In this document: piece by piece, positions 55,617 through 64,000 of the stretch
Numbering within the stretch: position 1 is the stretch's first letter
Layout: every line of letters starts with the position of its first letter
Assembly: GCA_019414665.1 (NCBI GenBank)
Contig: DXLO01000008.1
Span: forward strand, 14,472 to 78,471
Reading direction: 5' to 3'
Origin: Bacteroides sp.
Lineage (GTDB): Bacteria; Bacteroidota; Bacteroidia; Bacteroidales; Bacteroidaceae
Length of the DNA stretch: 64,000 bases
Program-made: the position numbers and the translations under genes
The notes under the pieces: model-generated
Seen by the model: the letters and a program-made list of their open reading frames with translations, nothing else
Database searches by the model: none
Told to the model about the DNA's origin: nothing

Positions 55617-56972
55617 TTACCTCTCTTTGATAATACTTACACAGCCGGCACCGATAATCAGGAACACTCCAGCCAATATCAGCATGTTTACTTCCGGAGC
55701 GACACTACCCGGACTGGTAAACATCTTCAGTACGATACCTCCTAAAGAAGCTGCGACAATCTGTGGAACACAAATAGTTCCATTGAATAATCCCAGATAG
55801 GTTCCCATATGTCCTCCTGTTAATGCATTGGTCAGAATGGTAAAGGGAAGGGCCAGCATGGCTGCCCATGCACAACCTATCAGGATGAAGGATGCAAATA
55901 AAGCATATTGATTATGGATAAAGAAAATGGAGATGAATCCAATGCCTCCCAATACCAGACTGAGTACGTAGGCAAGTTTGCGGTTCTGAATCATCGGGAT
56001 GATCGTTGCCCAAATAACGGAACCAATGGCTTGGACAGCAAATAAGATCCCGACCCAATCTCCCGCTGTCTGGTATTATGCGGATTGTGTATCCAGTACC
56101 ACTCTGGAAACACCGTTTGTCATGGTTGTTATGACCGGTGTGTCGAACACATTCAAAGCAACTGTTCCATTGGTGTAAGTCCACATGAACATGAAGGCTG
56201 CCCAGCAGAAAAATTGTACCACTCCTACTGTCCAAAAGGCTTTGGGAGCCTTGACCAGCAATTTGAACATATTTGTCTTTTCTTTTTTGCTTTCATGGGT
56301 GATGCCATGATATGCTGCATATTCTTCGGGAGGAAATTCCTTTACTTTGGCCGAAGTATAGATCACGCATAGAATCAGTATCAATGCGCCGATGTAGAAA
56401 GAATAGATGACAGAGTCGGGAATAACACCTTTGGGAGCAATATTACTGATGCCGATGGCGGCAAAAATAAACGGGAAAAGATATCCTGCCAGACTGCCGG
56501 CATTACAGAGAAAACTCTGAATGGAGTAAGCCAGTCCTTTTTGTTTTTCATTCACCATATCGCCCACCATCATCTTGAAGGGCTGCATGGCCATATTGAT
56601 AGAGGTATCAAGGAACATCAGTGATATCAGACCGAATACCATAGCTGCACTGACTGTCATTCCGAAACTACCTGCATTGGGGAGCAGGCACATGACGCAG
56701 ACAGCAACCAGAGCTCCTGCAAACAGATAGGGGATACGCCGTCCGAAACGCGTCCAAGTGCGGTCACTCAGTGCGCCTATGATGGGTTGGACGATGATTC
56801 CTGCCAGCGGAGGTAATATCCAAAAATAGCTTAAACTGTGTGGGTCTGCTCCCAAAGTGGAAAAGATACGGCTGATATTCGCGCTTTGCAAAGCGTAGGC
56901 TATCTGCACGCCAAAGAATCCGAAACTAATATTCCATAGTTTCCAGAAACCTAAATCGGGAATTTTTTTCAT
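55617..56972 (-). pseudogene. MFS sugar transporter (SLC45/maltose type) with one in-frame TAA
   Basis: One frame from ATG 56972 to the stop at 55617 (about 450 codons) encodes a 12-helix MFS transporter: PPLAGIIVQPIIGALSDRTW and RFGRRIPYLF in the first half, LPFTILTNALTGGHMGTYLG in the second. A single TAA at 56076-56078 interrupts it after SRVVLDTQSA; the frame resumes directly with YQTAGDWVGILFAVQAIGSV. The gene follows malQ by 73 bp on the same strand, so its intended substrate is probably maltose or a related glucoside. The natural residue at the stop is likely Glu in relatives (from memory). Confidence 0.82.
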
Positions 56973-57045
56973 GGTATGTGTGTTATTGATTATCGTTGGG
57001 GTAGGGAGTCACCACAGACAGCCTGGGGCTGTCTGTGGTGGATGG

Positions 57046-59724
57046 TTAGAATCTGCCGGTGGTGTCAATCATCTCTACCAGCTTTTCATTGAACTTCTTG
57101 TTCTTTATCAGTTCTTCTAAAGTGAGATGCATACGATATTTCCAGTAATGTCTTGGATTGGCAGGTACGTTGATACGTTCCGTGTTCACATCGGGATAGC
57201 GGATTTCTTCGTCTATTGACAGCCAGTCCTGAAAGGACAGGATGCACAGCAATGACGGACATTCCAGATGGTGGCGTACTATTTCCTCGCAAACCCATCC
57301 CGGGGCTGAAACCGGAACTTCTCCCCAGTGTCCCATTACATGGTTGTAGTAGCGGCAGGTCTGTTCATAATCTTCTTCCCACCATCCCCGCAGAGTAGAC
57401 ATGTCATGAGTGGAAATAGTACAGACCGAGCGGTACGGATATTCCCACACGTGACCGAACTCGTGTTTGGGATTCTTGGGCATACGTTGGATTTCCAGGC
57501 TGAGTATTTGCAACTGGTCCATTACCCAAGGCACACAGTCGGGAACCATTCCTAAATCCTCTCCGCACACCAGCATAGAAGTGGCTTGTGTCAGGATAGG
57601 CAGCTTTTTCATCGCTTCCTGATACCAGAACTGGTTATGGCGTTGGTAATAATAATGATTATACAGACGGTTGAAAGCATCTTTCTCCTTCCAGTCGAGG
57701 CGCCCGAAGATGAAATCATTCTGAACGGCAATTCTTGGATGGTACATGGAGGGGTGCTTGCGGTCGGGAACAAATAATACATTGCTTATCAAGGCATATA
57801 CTCCCTCGCGTATATGGATACTTTCTTCATCTTTCTTATCGGAGAAATAAGCCTCCACTTTGCGTTGGGTATCATATTCCGGGCGCATTTCATAAATGTC
57901 ATCGTGAGCATGTTGTACGAATGTTTCTTTTACAAAGGCAGCTTTGTCACCAAACATCTTGTTTAGCATCTCTTCGTTGATGAACGGTTTGGTCATGAAG
58001 TCCTTTTGGAACGGCAGCCCGTAACTTTGAATTTCGTCTACACTCATAGGCAATGCCGGTACAAACTGTCCCAGCAAACCATGTACCGAATGAGATGGGA
58101 TTTCCCAGATACGGAAGAAACCAAGAATATGGTCTATGCGGTAAGCTGTGAAATACTCTGCCATTTTGCGGAAACGCTTCTGCCACCATTGGTAGTTGTC
58201 TTGTTCCATTACCTCCCAATTATAGGTGGGAAAGCCCCAGTTCTGTCCGTTCACGGAGAATGCGTCGGGTGGTGCGCCTGCCTGACCGTTCATGTTGAAA
58301 TAATACGGCTCAATCCATGCCTCCACACTGTTGCGGCTGATGCCGATAGGGATATCACCTTTAAAGATAATACCTTTTTCGCGGGCATAGTTTCCTGCAT
58401 CAAGTAATTGGATATGTAAATGGTACTGTGTGTAGTAGTAAAAGGCGATTTCTTCATAACAAGAGCTGTCCGGTGCGCATAAGGCTGCTATTTCTTCTGC
58501 CTTGTACTCTGTATGCTCAGGCCATTGGCTGAAATCCGGAGTGCCATACAGATCTCTTAGATAGCTGAATGCGGCGTATGGCAGCAGCCAATGTTCATTT
58601 TCTTCAAAGAATTTTTTGAATTCGGCCGAAGCCAGCACTTTCCTTCCGGTTTGTTGGAACATCACTTTCAAATAGGCACGTTTGGCATTGTTCACCGCTT
58701 CATAATCTATTTGGGGAAGAGCGTTCAATTCTTGCCGGCGGGCTTCAAAAACAGCCAGCGCTTCCTTATCCTTCATCTTACCCAGCTGGTTCAGGTCAAT
58801 ATACATCGGGTGGAATGCATAAATGGAAATGCTGTTGTAGGGATAAGAATCCATCCAGGTATGGGTAATGGTCGTATCGTTGATAGGGAGGATTTGTACA
58901 GCTTGCTGGTGGGTCTTTGCCGCCCAGTCTATCAGTTTCTTCAAATCTCCGAAATCTCCTACTCCAAAACTTTTCTCACTGCGGAGAGAAAATACAGGGA
59001 TAGCTGTTCCCGCCACCTTACGGGCCGATGAAGTGAAATGAACTTCAGTTTCCGGTGTCAGGTAAATTTCTCCTTTTTTTAATTCCGGATTATTAAGCAT
59101 CCGGTTGTCGTGGTTCTCCCATTCCTCTACCTGCTTGCTGTCGGCGTTGCAGGCTACGAACTTATAACTTAGCGGAAACTCCAAAGTAGAAACATTCAGT
59201 GTGATGGTCCACTCGTTCGGTTGTATTTCTTCCATCAGGACCGTCTTTTGAATATCCCAATTGCCTAAAGCCGGGCAATCTCCGCTGATAGCCAGCACTT
59301 GACGCTTATGATGCAGACAAGGGCATAAGGCCCGGAAAGTAATGCTTCCATCGGCGCTTGCTGTGACTTTTATAGTTGTCTCAGACTGATAATCACCACT
59401 GAAGGCGGAACTGTATAAGTAAGATTCAGCCGGAAGGTCTTTCCAGAAATCATTTAATATGTAGTGGCAGTTTTTCTTTTTTCCGGGGCAAAACAAATGA
59501 GCCATGGTTCCGCTTTCACGGCGGATGCACTGTCCGTCACGATATACTCCATAGCGGTAGGAAACAGGCACGCATGCAGGGAGGTCCGGCATTTCAGCTT
59601 CACCTTCCCAATGTTCCCCGTTTGGAGTGCGAAGGATGATAGGTTCACTATTGTTTCCGTCCAGTATCACCCCCAGTTCTTCTCCCCAGGCTGTACGGTA
59701 TTCAATTCGAAATGTGAGTTTCAT
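57046..59724 (-). CDS. malQ: 4-alpha-glucanotransferase with N-terminal CBM20 modules (GH77)
   Basis: Cytoplasmic amylomaltase moving glucan units between maltooligosaccharides. 892 residues: two N-terminal starch-binding CBM20-type modules (~1-120 and ~125-235), then the GH77 barrel. The nucleophile Asp is in AYRIDHILGFFRIWEIP, the acid Glu in LVCGEDLGMVPDCV, and the third Asp in ISTHDMSTLRGWWEED. It heads a two-gene unit with the MFS pseudogene and completes the starch pathway after Sus-mediated import. Confidence 0.95.
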   Translation of the reverse strand: MKLTFRIEYRTAWGEELGVILDGNNSEPIILRTPNGEHWEGEAEMPDLPACVPVSYRYGVYRDGQCIRRESGTMAHLFCPGKKKNCHYILNDFWKDLPAESYLYSSAFSGDYQSETTIKVTASADGSITFRALCPCLHHKRQVLAISGDCPALGNWDIQKTVLMEEIQPNEWTITLNVSTLEFPLSYKFVACNADSKQVEEWENHDNRMLNNPELKKGEIYLTPETEVHFTSSARKVAGTAIPVFSLRSEKSFGVGDFGDLKKLIDWAAKTHQQAVQILPINDTTITHTWMDSYPYNSISIYAFHPMYIDLNQLGKMKDKEALAVFEARRQELNALPQIDYEAVNNAKRAYLKVMFQQTGRKVLASAEFKKFFEENEHWLLPYAAFSYLRDLYGTPDFSQWPEHTEYKAEEIAALCAPDSSCYEEIAFYYYTQYHLHIQLLDAGNYAREKGIIFKGDIPIGISRNSVEAWIEPYYFNMNGQAGAPPDAFSVNGQNWGFPTYNWEVMEQDNYQWWQKRFRKMAEYFTAYRIDHILGFFRIWEIPSHSVHGLLGQFVPALPMSVDEIQSYGLPFQKDFMTKPFINEEMLNKMFGDKAAFVKETFVQHAHDDIYEMRPEYDTQRKVEAYFSDKKDEESIHIREGVYALISNVLFVPDRKHPSMYHPRIAVQNDFIFGRLDWKEKDAFNRLYNHYYYQRHNQFWYQEAMKKLPILTQATSMLVCGEDLGMVPDCVPWVMDQLQILSLEIQRMPKNPKHEFGHVWEYPYRSVCTISTHDMSTLRGWWEEDYEQTCRYYNHVMGHWGEVPVSAPGWVCEEIVRHHLECPSLLCILSFQDWLSIDEEIRYPDVNTERINVPANPRHYWKYRMHLTLEELIKNKKFNEKLVEMIDTTGRF

Positions 59725-59755
59725 GTTATTATTCGAGTTAAATGGTTTAATGTCC

Positions 59756-59763
59756 CAAAATTA
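59756..59763 (-). promoter_or_regulatory. Candidate -7 promoter element for malQ
   Basis: TAATTTTG on - matches TAnnTTTG, 31 bp upstream of the malQ ATG. The remaining gap to the gyrB terminator (59764-59956) shows no gene. Confidence 0.45.
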
Positions 59764-59962
59764 AGACTTTCTGGCAGAATATCGTCTTTCATCCAATTAA
59801 TTTATAAGAAAAATGAATGAGGTTATGTTTGTTACCGGCGGTGAACTATTACAATTTCTGCCCATTTCATCGAAAAAAAGAGTCGGTATGAGTATCTGTT
59901 TCTTCGGGCATTTAAAGGAGGAAAAATATAAATGGGGTCAGGTTGGTTTTCATTGATAAAAA

Positions 59963-59995
59963 AGCCCCGATCCAGAGAAAAGCAGGATCGGGGCT
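59963..59995 (-). terminator. Rho-independent terminator after gyrB
   Basis: Perfect 11-bp GC-rich arms AGCCCCGATCC / GGATCGGGGCT; on - it is followed by TTTTTTATC. It lies about 57 bp after the gyrB stop. Confidence 0.92.
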
Positions 59996-60051
59996 ACCTC
60001 AAATTGTAAGATGTGAGGATGGATTTTGATTAAAAAATAATGAATGAAAAA

Positions 60052-62016
60052 TTACGCGTCTATATTCGCATATGTCGCGTTTTTCTCTATGAACTCGCGG
60101 CGTGGAGCTACATCGTCTCCCATCAGCATGGAGAAGATATAGTCTACGTTGGCGGCATTGTCAATTGTTACCTGTTTCAGAATACGCGTTTCAGGGTTCA
60201 TTGTTGTTTCCCACAGTTGTTCGGGATTCATCTCACCCAAACCTTTGTATCGCTGTGTATGGATTCCGTTTTCTTGTCCGTCACCATATTTTTGAATGAA
60301 TGCCTGGCGTGCTTCTTCGGTGTAGCAGTATTCACTGATTTTTCCTTTGCTGCATTTATACAATGGCGGATTGGCAATGTACAAATGTCCGTTTTCTATA
60401 ATTTCCGGCATATAGCGGTAGAACAATGTCATGATAAGGGTGTCGATGTGAGAACCATCGACATCGGCATCGGTCATGATCACCACTTTGTGATAACGCA
60501 GCTTGTCGATGTTCGCTTTTTTGCTGTCATCATTTCCGTCCACACCGAAACGGACACCCAGGGCGGTGATGATATTATTGACCTCATCGCTTTCAAAAGC
60601 CTTGTGCCACATCGCTTTTTCCACATTCAGGATTTTACCCCTCAAAGGTAGAATTGCCTGGAAGGCACGGCTACGTCCTTGCTTGGCAGAACCACCTGCC
60701 GAGTCACCCTCGACCAGGAATAGTTCACATTCCTCCGGATTACGGCTCGAGCAGTCGGCCAGTTTGCCCGGCAGTCCGCCACCGCCCATCGGACTCTTTC
60801 TTTGAACAGATTCACGTGCCTTGCGTGCGGCGATACGCGCTGTTGCAGCCAAGATCACTTTGTCAACAATCTGTTTTGCTTCTTTCGGGTGTTCTTCCAG
60901 ATAATATGTAAGCGCTTCGCCTACAGCTTGGTTCACGGCACCACTCACTTCGCTATTGCCCAGCTTGGTCTTGGTCTGTCCTTCGAACTGCGGCTCGGCT
61001 ACTTTCACTGAAATGACGGCAATCAAGCCTTCGCGGAAGTCCTCTCCCGAAATCTCGACTTTTGCTTTTTCCAGTGCTTTGGTATCTTCCGCATATTTCT
61101 TCAGTACACGGGTTAATGCGCTGCGGAAACCGGCCTCGTGTGTGCCGCCTTCTATTGTATTGATATTGTTTACATACGAATGCAGGCTTTCACGATAGCC
61201 TGTATTGTACATGATGGCACATTCAATGGGGGTATTGTTTTTTTCGGTATTCAGATAAATGACATCATTAATCAGCGCTTCGTTGTTACGGTTCAGGAAA
61301 CGTACAAACTCTTTCACTCCTTCGTCCGAATGGAATATTTCTTTCTTGAAGCTGCCATCTTCTTCTTTGATCCGGCGGTCGGTCAGTGAAATGGTGATAC
61401 CTTTGTTCAAGTAGGCCAATTCACGCATACGTGCCTGTAGAATGTCAAACTTATATTCGGTAACAGTGAAGATGGTATCATCCGGCCAGAAAGTCTGTTT
61501 TGTTCCGGTAATATCAGCTGTTCCTACTTCTTTTACAGAATACAAAGGATGTCCGCAGCTGTATTCCTGCTGGTAGATCTTGCCACCGCGGAATACCTGT
61601 GTGGTCATGTGAGTAGACAAGGCGTTCACACAAGAAACACCTACACCGTGCAGACCGCCTGAAACCTTGTAAGAACCTTTGTCGAACTTACCTCCCGCGT
61701 GCAGCACGGTCATTACCACTTCCAATGCAGATTTCTTTTCTTTTTCGTGAAAGTCTACCGGGATACCACGGCCATTATCCTGTACGGTAATGGAGTTGTC
61801 TTCATTGATGGTGACTTCTATATGATCACAGTAGCCGGCCAATGCCTCGTCGATAGAGTTGTCCACAACCTCGTAAACCAAGTGGTGCAATCCCTTTTCG
61901 CTGATGTCTCCGATATACATGGCGGGACGTTTACGTACAGCCTCCAAACCTTCCAATACCTGGATGTTACTGGCCGAGTAATTGTTTTCGCCGTTTATCT
62001 TTTCTTCTTCACTCAT
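60052..62016 (-). CDS. gyrB: DNA gyrase subunit B
   Basis: ATPase subunit of DNA gyrase, which introduces negative supercoils. 654 residues. Visible motifs: GLHHLVYEVVDNSIDEALAG and ATP-binding DNGRGIP and GGLHGVGVSCVNALS in the GHKL domain, QTKTKLGNSEV in the transducer, and the Toprim EGDSAGGSAKQGR with TDADVDGSHI. The C-terminal EGNGIHTQRYKGLGEM-type region and LWETTMNPETR are GyrB-typical rather than ParE. Confidence 0.95.
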   Translation of the reverse strand: MSEEEKINGENNYSASNIQVLEGLEAVRKRPAMYIGDISEKGLHHLVYEVVDNSIDEALAGYCDHIEVTINEDNSITVQDNGRGIPVDFHEKEKKSALEVVMTVLHAGGKFDKGSYKVSGGLHGVGVSCVNALSTHMTTQVFRGGKIYQQEYSCGHPLYSVKEVGTADITGTKQTFWPDDTIFTVTEYKFDILQARMRELAYLNKGITISLTDRRIKEEDGSFKKEIFHSDEGVKEFVRFLNRNNEALINDVIYLNTEKNNTPIECAIMYNTGYRESLHSYVNNINTIEGGTHEAGFRSALTRVLKKYAEDTKALEKAKVEISGEDFREGLIAVISVKVAEPQFEGQTKTKLGNSEVSGAVNQAVGEALTYYLEEHPKEAKQIVDKVILAATARIAARKARESVQRKSPMGGGGLPGKLADCSSRNPEECELFLVEGDSAGGSAKQGRSRAFQAILPLRGKILNVEKAMWHKAFESDEVNNIITALGVRFGVDGNDDSKKANIDKLRYHKVVIMTDADVDGSHIDTLIMTLFYRYMPEIIENGHLYIANPPLYKCSKGKISEYCYTEEARQAFIQKYGDGQENGIHTQRYKGLGEMNPEQLWETTMNPETRILKQVTIDNAANVDYIFSMLMGDDVAPRREFIEKNATYANIDA

Positions 62017-62047
62017 GTTTGATTCAATTATCTTAAATATTAGCTTT

Positions 62048-62055
62048 CAAAGATA
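62048..62055 (-). promoter_or_regulatory. Candidate -7 promoter element for gyrB
   Basis: TATCTTTG on -, 31 bp upstream of the gyrB ATG. The gap 62017-62412 between gyrB and rpsT contains no recognised gene; besides this element it carries a short direct repeat (next entry). Confidence 0.55.
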
Positions 62056-62223
62056 CGAAAAATTGCTGAGACAGGCAGCTTTTATGGACTAAAAAACGTA
62101 AAAAAGAGGGGATTGGACGGGTTTGGAATGAGGTCTGTCCGTGAACGCCGGGAAAAGTAGGGGAGTGATGTATTTATTTCGAGGGTAAGTCTTCTGAAGA
62201 TCAATGGGGCTTCTTTTTCCTTC

Positions 62224-62296
62224 AAATCCTTCATTGACGCTTAACAGGCTTTTTATCAGCATCTTATCATGTATGATTCTCTTCTAAATCCTTCAT
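62224..62296. repeat. Short direct repeat AAATCCTTCAT in the gyrB-rpsT gap
   Basis: AAATCCTTCAT occurs at 62224-62234 and 62286-62296, each followed a few bases later by GCTT. The same first ten bases occur at the left arm of the 8388 inverted repeat. Meaning unknown; could be chance in an AT/CT-rich gap. Confidence 0.35.
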
Positions 62297-62412
62297 GAAT
62301 GCTTCAGATTCTTCAGGGCTGTTTTCCGCGGAGCGAGGAATTGCGTATTTTTTCGATGTTACGTTTGCAATATGTATTGCTTGTGTTTTATGAAACACAT
62401 AAAAAGACAAAA

Positions 62413-62434
62413 GGCCGGATTGAAAAATCCTGCC
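62413..62434 (-). terminator. Terminator after rpsT
   Basis: GGCCGGATT / AATCCTGCC stem with one mismatch; on - it is followed by TTTTGTCTTTTT. About 29 bp after the rpsT stop. Confidence 0.75.
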
Positions 62435-62462
62435 TATTTTATCTTTTAGTTTAAGACTTTGC

Positions 62463-62717
62463 TTAAGCGAGTTTGCTAATGTAAGCAGCCAATTTTGACT
62501 TCAAGTTAGCGGCTTTGTTCTTGTGTATGATATTGGTCTTAGCAAGCTTGTCCAACATCTTCTGAACGCCCGGATACATTGCAACAGCTTCTGCCTTGTC
62601 AGTAGTTGCACGAAGTTTTTTAACAGTGTTACGCATTGTTTTTGCATAATATCTGTTATGAAGTCTTCTCTTCTCTTCCTGTCTGATTCTCTTTAATGAT
62701 GATTTGTGATTTGCCAT
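62463..62717 (-). CDS. rpsT: 30S ribosomal protein S20
   Basis: 84-residue basic primary 16S rRNA-binding protein. N-terminus MANHKSSLKRIRQEEKRR and KTNIIHKNKAANLKSKLA near the C-terminus are characteristic. It lies 42 bp downstream of tRNA-Glu on the same strand; both probably share the promoter at 62898-62928. Confidence 0.97.
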   Translation of the reverse strand: MANHKSSLKRIRQEEKRRLHNRYYAKTMRNTVKKLRATTDKAEAVAMYPGVQKMLDKLAKTNIIHKNKAANLKSKLAAYISKLA

Positions 62718-62759
62718 TTCGACTAATCTTTAATTTTGTTCTTTTATTATTTTTATTTG

Positions 62760-62831
62760 TAGCCCGTGGGGGAATCGAACCCCCCTTTCAAGAATGAAAA
62801 TCTTGCGTCCTAACCGATAGACGAACGGGCC
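62760..62831 (-). tRNA. tRNA-Glu (TTC anticodon)
   Basis: On - the gene begins GGCCCGTTCGTCTA and ends ACGGGCTA with the discriminator A. The acceptor stem pairs 7 bp including one G-U, the D arm holds TATCGGTTAGG, the anticodon loop is TTTTCAT with TTC, and the T arm has GGTTCGATTCC with GGGGG/CCCCC flanks. CCA is not encoded. Confidence 0.95.
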
Positions 62832-62897
62832 GAGCCTTGATTCTGCCGAGCCTTAGCTTGGCTTGCTTTCGGAGAGTGTTTTTCTCTTTTGCGGTTG

Positions 62898-62928
62898 CAA
62901 AGGTAGGAACTCTTTTTGAATTGACAAA
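62898..62928 (-). promoter_or_regulatory. Promoter for tRNA-Glu and rpsT
   Basis: On - TTTG (62925-62928), a 19-bp spacer and TACCTTTG (62898-62905) match the Bacteroidales -33/-7 consensus exactly. It lies about 67 bp upstream of the tRNA 5' end. Confidence 0.8.
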
Positions 62929-62982
62929 ATATTCGGCATATTTTTTTTGTAAATACGTGCATTTTCATCTAAAAAACCTATT

Positions 62983-63011
62983 TTTGTATGTTCCAACGAT
63001 GCGTATATTTG
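62983..63011 (+). promoter_or_regulatory. Candidate recO promoter
   Basis: TTTG at 62983-62986, 17-bp spacer, TATATTTG at 63004-63011, 63 bp upstream of the recO ATG. Confidence 0.55.
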
Positions 63012-63074
63012 TGTGGAAAAGCAAAAAACGTATTGCGGACAACGATTACCTAGTATATAAAAGAGAGAAAGAGT

Positions 63075-63800
63075 ATGCTTCAAAAGACGGTGGGAATTGT
63101 ACTTCATACCTTAAAATACAATGATACTTCGAATATCGTTGATATTTATACGCGCGAGAATGGCCGTGCTTCTTTTCTTGTGTCTGTTCCCCGTTCACGG
63201 AAATCGGCGGTGAAGACGGTATTGTTCCAGCCGCTTTCCATGATAGAGTTTGAAGCGGATTATCGTCCGATGTCTAATTTGTATCGTATAAAAGAAGCGA
63301 AGTCGTGGTATCCTTTCCGCACGTTGCCATACGATCCTTATAAATCTTCCATTGCCATGTTCTTGGCGGAATTTCTGTATCGTGCTTTGCGTGAAGAAGC
63401 GGAGAACGGGCCGTTGTTTGCTTATTTGGAGCATTCTATCCGGTGGCTGGACGAATGCGACAGAAGTTTCTCCAATTTTCATTTGGTTTTTCTGATGCGT
63501 TTTTCACGTTTCCTCGGTCTGTATCCTAATACGGAGGATTATAGGGAAGGATGCTTTTTTGATATGCTGAATGCCTGCTTCGTGTCTGTCCGGCCATTAC
63601 ATGGTGCTTTTTTGAAACCGGAGGAGGCTTCACGTATCAACCTTTTAATGCGTATGAATTATGAAACAATGCATCTTTTTACTATGAGCCGTCTGGAGCG
63701 TAACCGCTGTCTGGTTATTATGAATGATTACTATCGTTTGCATCTGCCGGATTTTCCGGTGCTGAAATCGCTGGATGTGCTGAAAGAGTTGTTCTCGTGA
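63075..63800 (+). CDS. recO: DNA repair protein RecO
   Basis: Mediator that helps load RecA onto SSB-coated DNA with RecR. 241 residues. N-terminal OB fold (TVGIVLHTLKYNDTSNIVDIYT, then PRSRKSAVK and VLFQPLSMIEFE) followed by the helical RecO C-terminal domain with SSIAMFLAEFLYRALREE. Bacteroidetes RecO is usually about this size and lacks the classical zinc cysteines, as here. It is followed by the palindromic array at 63852. Confidence 0.93.
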   Translation: MLQKTVGIVLHTLKYNDTSNIVDIYTRENGRASFLVSVPRSRKSAVKTVLFQPLSMIEFEADYRPMSNLYRIKEAKSWYPFRTLPYDPYKSSIAMFLAEFLYRALREEAENGPLFAYLEHSIRWLDECDRSFSNFHLVFLMRFSRFLGLYPNTEDYREGCFFDMLNACFVSVRPLHGAFLKPEEASRINLLMRMNYETMHLFTMSRLERNRCLVIMNDYYRLHLPDFPVLKSLDVLKELFS

Positions 63801-63851
63801 AATCCTTTCTATCTGGATGTGTTCATGTTCACGCCTTTTTTTATTTATCGT

Positions 63852-63939
63852 TTCACTTTAGTGAGGAAGCTTTAGCACTCTAGTGATGAAGTTTCATCAT
63901 CCTAGTGAAACAACTTCATCACTAAGGTGAAACGATAAA
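63852..63939. repeat. 22-bp-period palindromic array (locus B)
   Basis: Four units start at 63852, 63874, 63896 and 63918. Each has an imperfect TTCACnnnnGTGAA-type palindrome and 8-bp spacer. The whole block is also one long imperfect palindrome: the outer ATTTATCGTTTCAC pairs with GTGAAACGATAAAT. Same architecture as locus A at 30703. It follows the recO stop by 51 bp and may double as its terminator. Confidence 0.85.
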
Positions 63940-64000
63940 TGAGTCCAGGAAGCAAGTAAGCATTCGGCCTCGTGCGTGTTTCTCTCCAAGTTATAATAAA

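Overview
The window looks like chromosomal DNA of a gut Bacteroidales, most likely Phocaeicola or Bacteroides. The evidence is two SusC/SusD pairs, a complete starch-utilisation (sus) locus with susR, promoters of the TAnnTTTG type instead of an E. coli -10, lipoprotein and TonB-dependent outer-membrane proteins, and Bacteroidetes gene orders such as infB-cvpA-sufBCDS. Species is inferred, not proven.

Layout. (1) 1-8146: housekeeping run on the + strand, with the 3' part of infB, cvpA and sufBCDS (Fe-S cluster assembly). (2) 8147-9059: a gene-free stretch rich in structure: a terminator, a 22-bp-period array, a 58-bp inverted repeat and strong hairpins. (3) 9060-21712: a polysaccharide-utilisation locus on the - strand, with SusC, SusD, a two-gene LysO-type exporter, a GH2 beta-galactosidase and a GH63-like hydrolase. 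A membrane-anchored TPR/HTH regulator is encoded upstream of susC. (4) 21814-30664: rnhB, L-fucose genes (fucP, fucI, fucR, without fucA or fucK between them), a histidine-kinase remnant, gpmI, a cysteine-rich DUF3109 protein and a porin. (5) 30932-33791: a subtilase lipoprotein with a type-IX-like C-terminal tail, paired with a PorV-like outer-membrane protein. (6) 33888-50955: the sus locus, with susR on + and susA, B, C, D, E, F, G on -, plus a GH53 galactanase behind susG. SusR should sense maltose or maltooligosaccharide; SusG cuts starch at the surface, SusD/E/F bind it, SusC imports oligosaccharides, and SusA/SusB finish hydrolysis in the periplasm.

(7) 51062-56972 is a patch of broken genes: a frameshifted membrane-protein gene, a large DUF4988-like lipoprotein gene with one in-frame TAA, and an MFS sugar transporter gene with one in-frame TAA. 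Between the last two lie a short AraC-type regulator and two perfect palindromes that share a 17-bp core in opposite orientation, 189 bp apart centre to centre, enclosing a promoter-like element. This is the best candidate for an invertible (phase-variable) switch. (8) 57046-63939: malQ (GH77), gyrB, rpsT, tRNA-Glu, recO and a second 22-bp-period palindromic array.

The most novel items are the possible invertible promoter at 54941-55162, the subtilase/PorV-like pair, the 22-bp-period arrays at three sites, and a conserved 18-bp box at identical spacing upstream of susA and susC.
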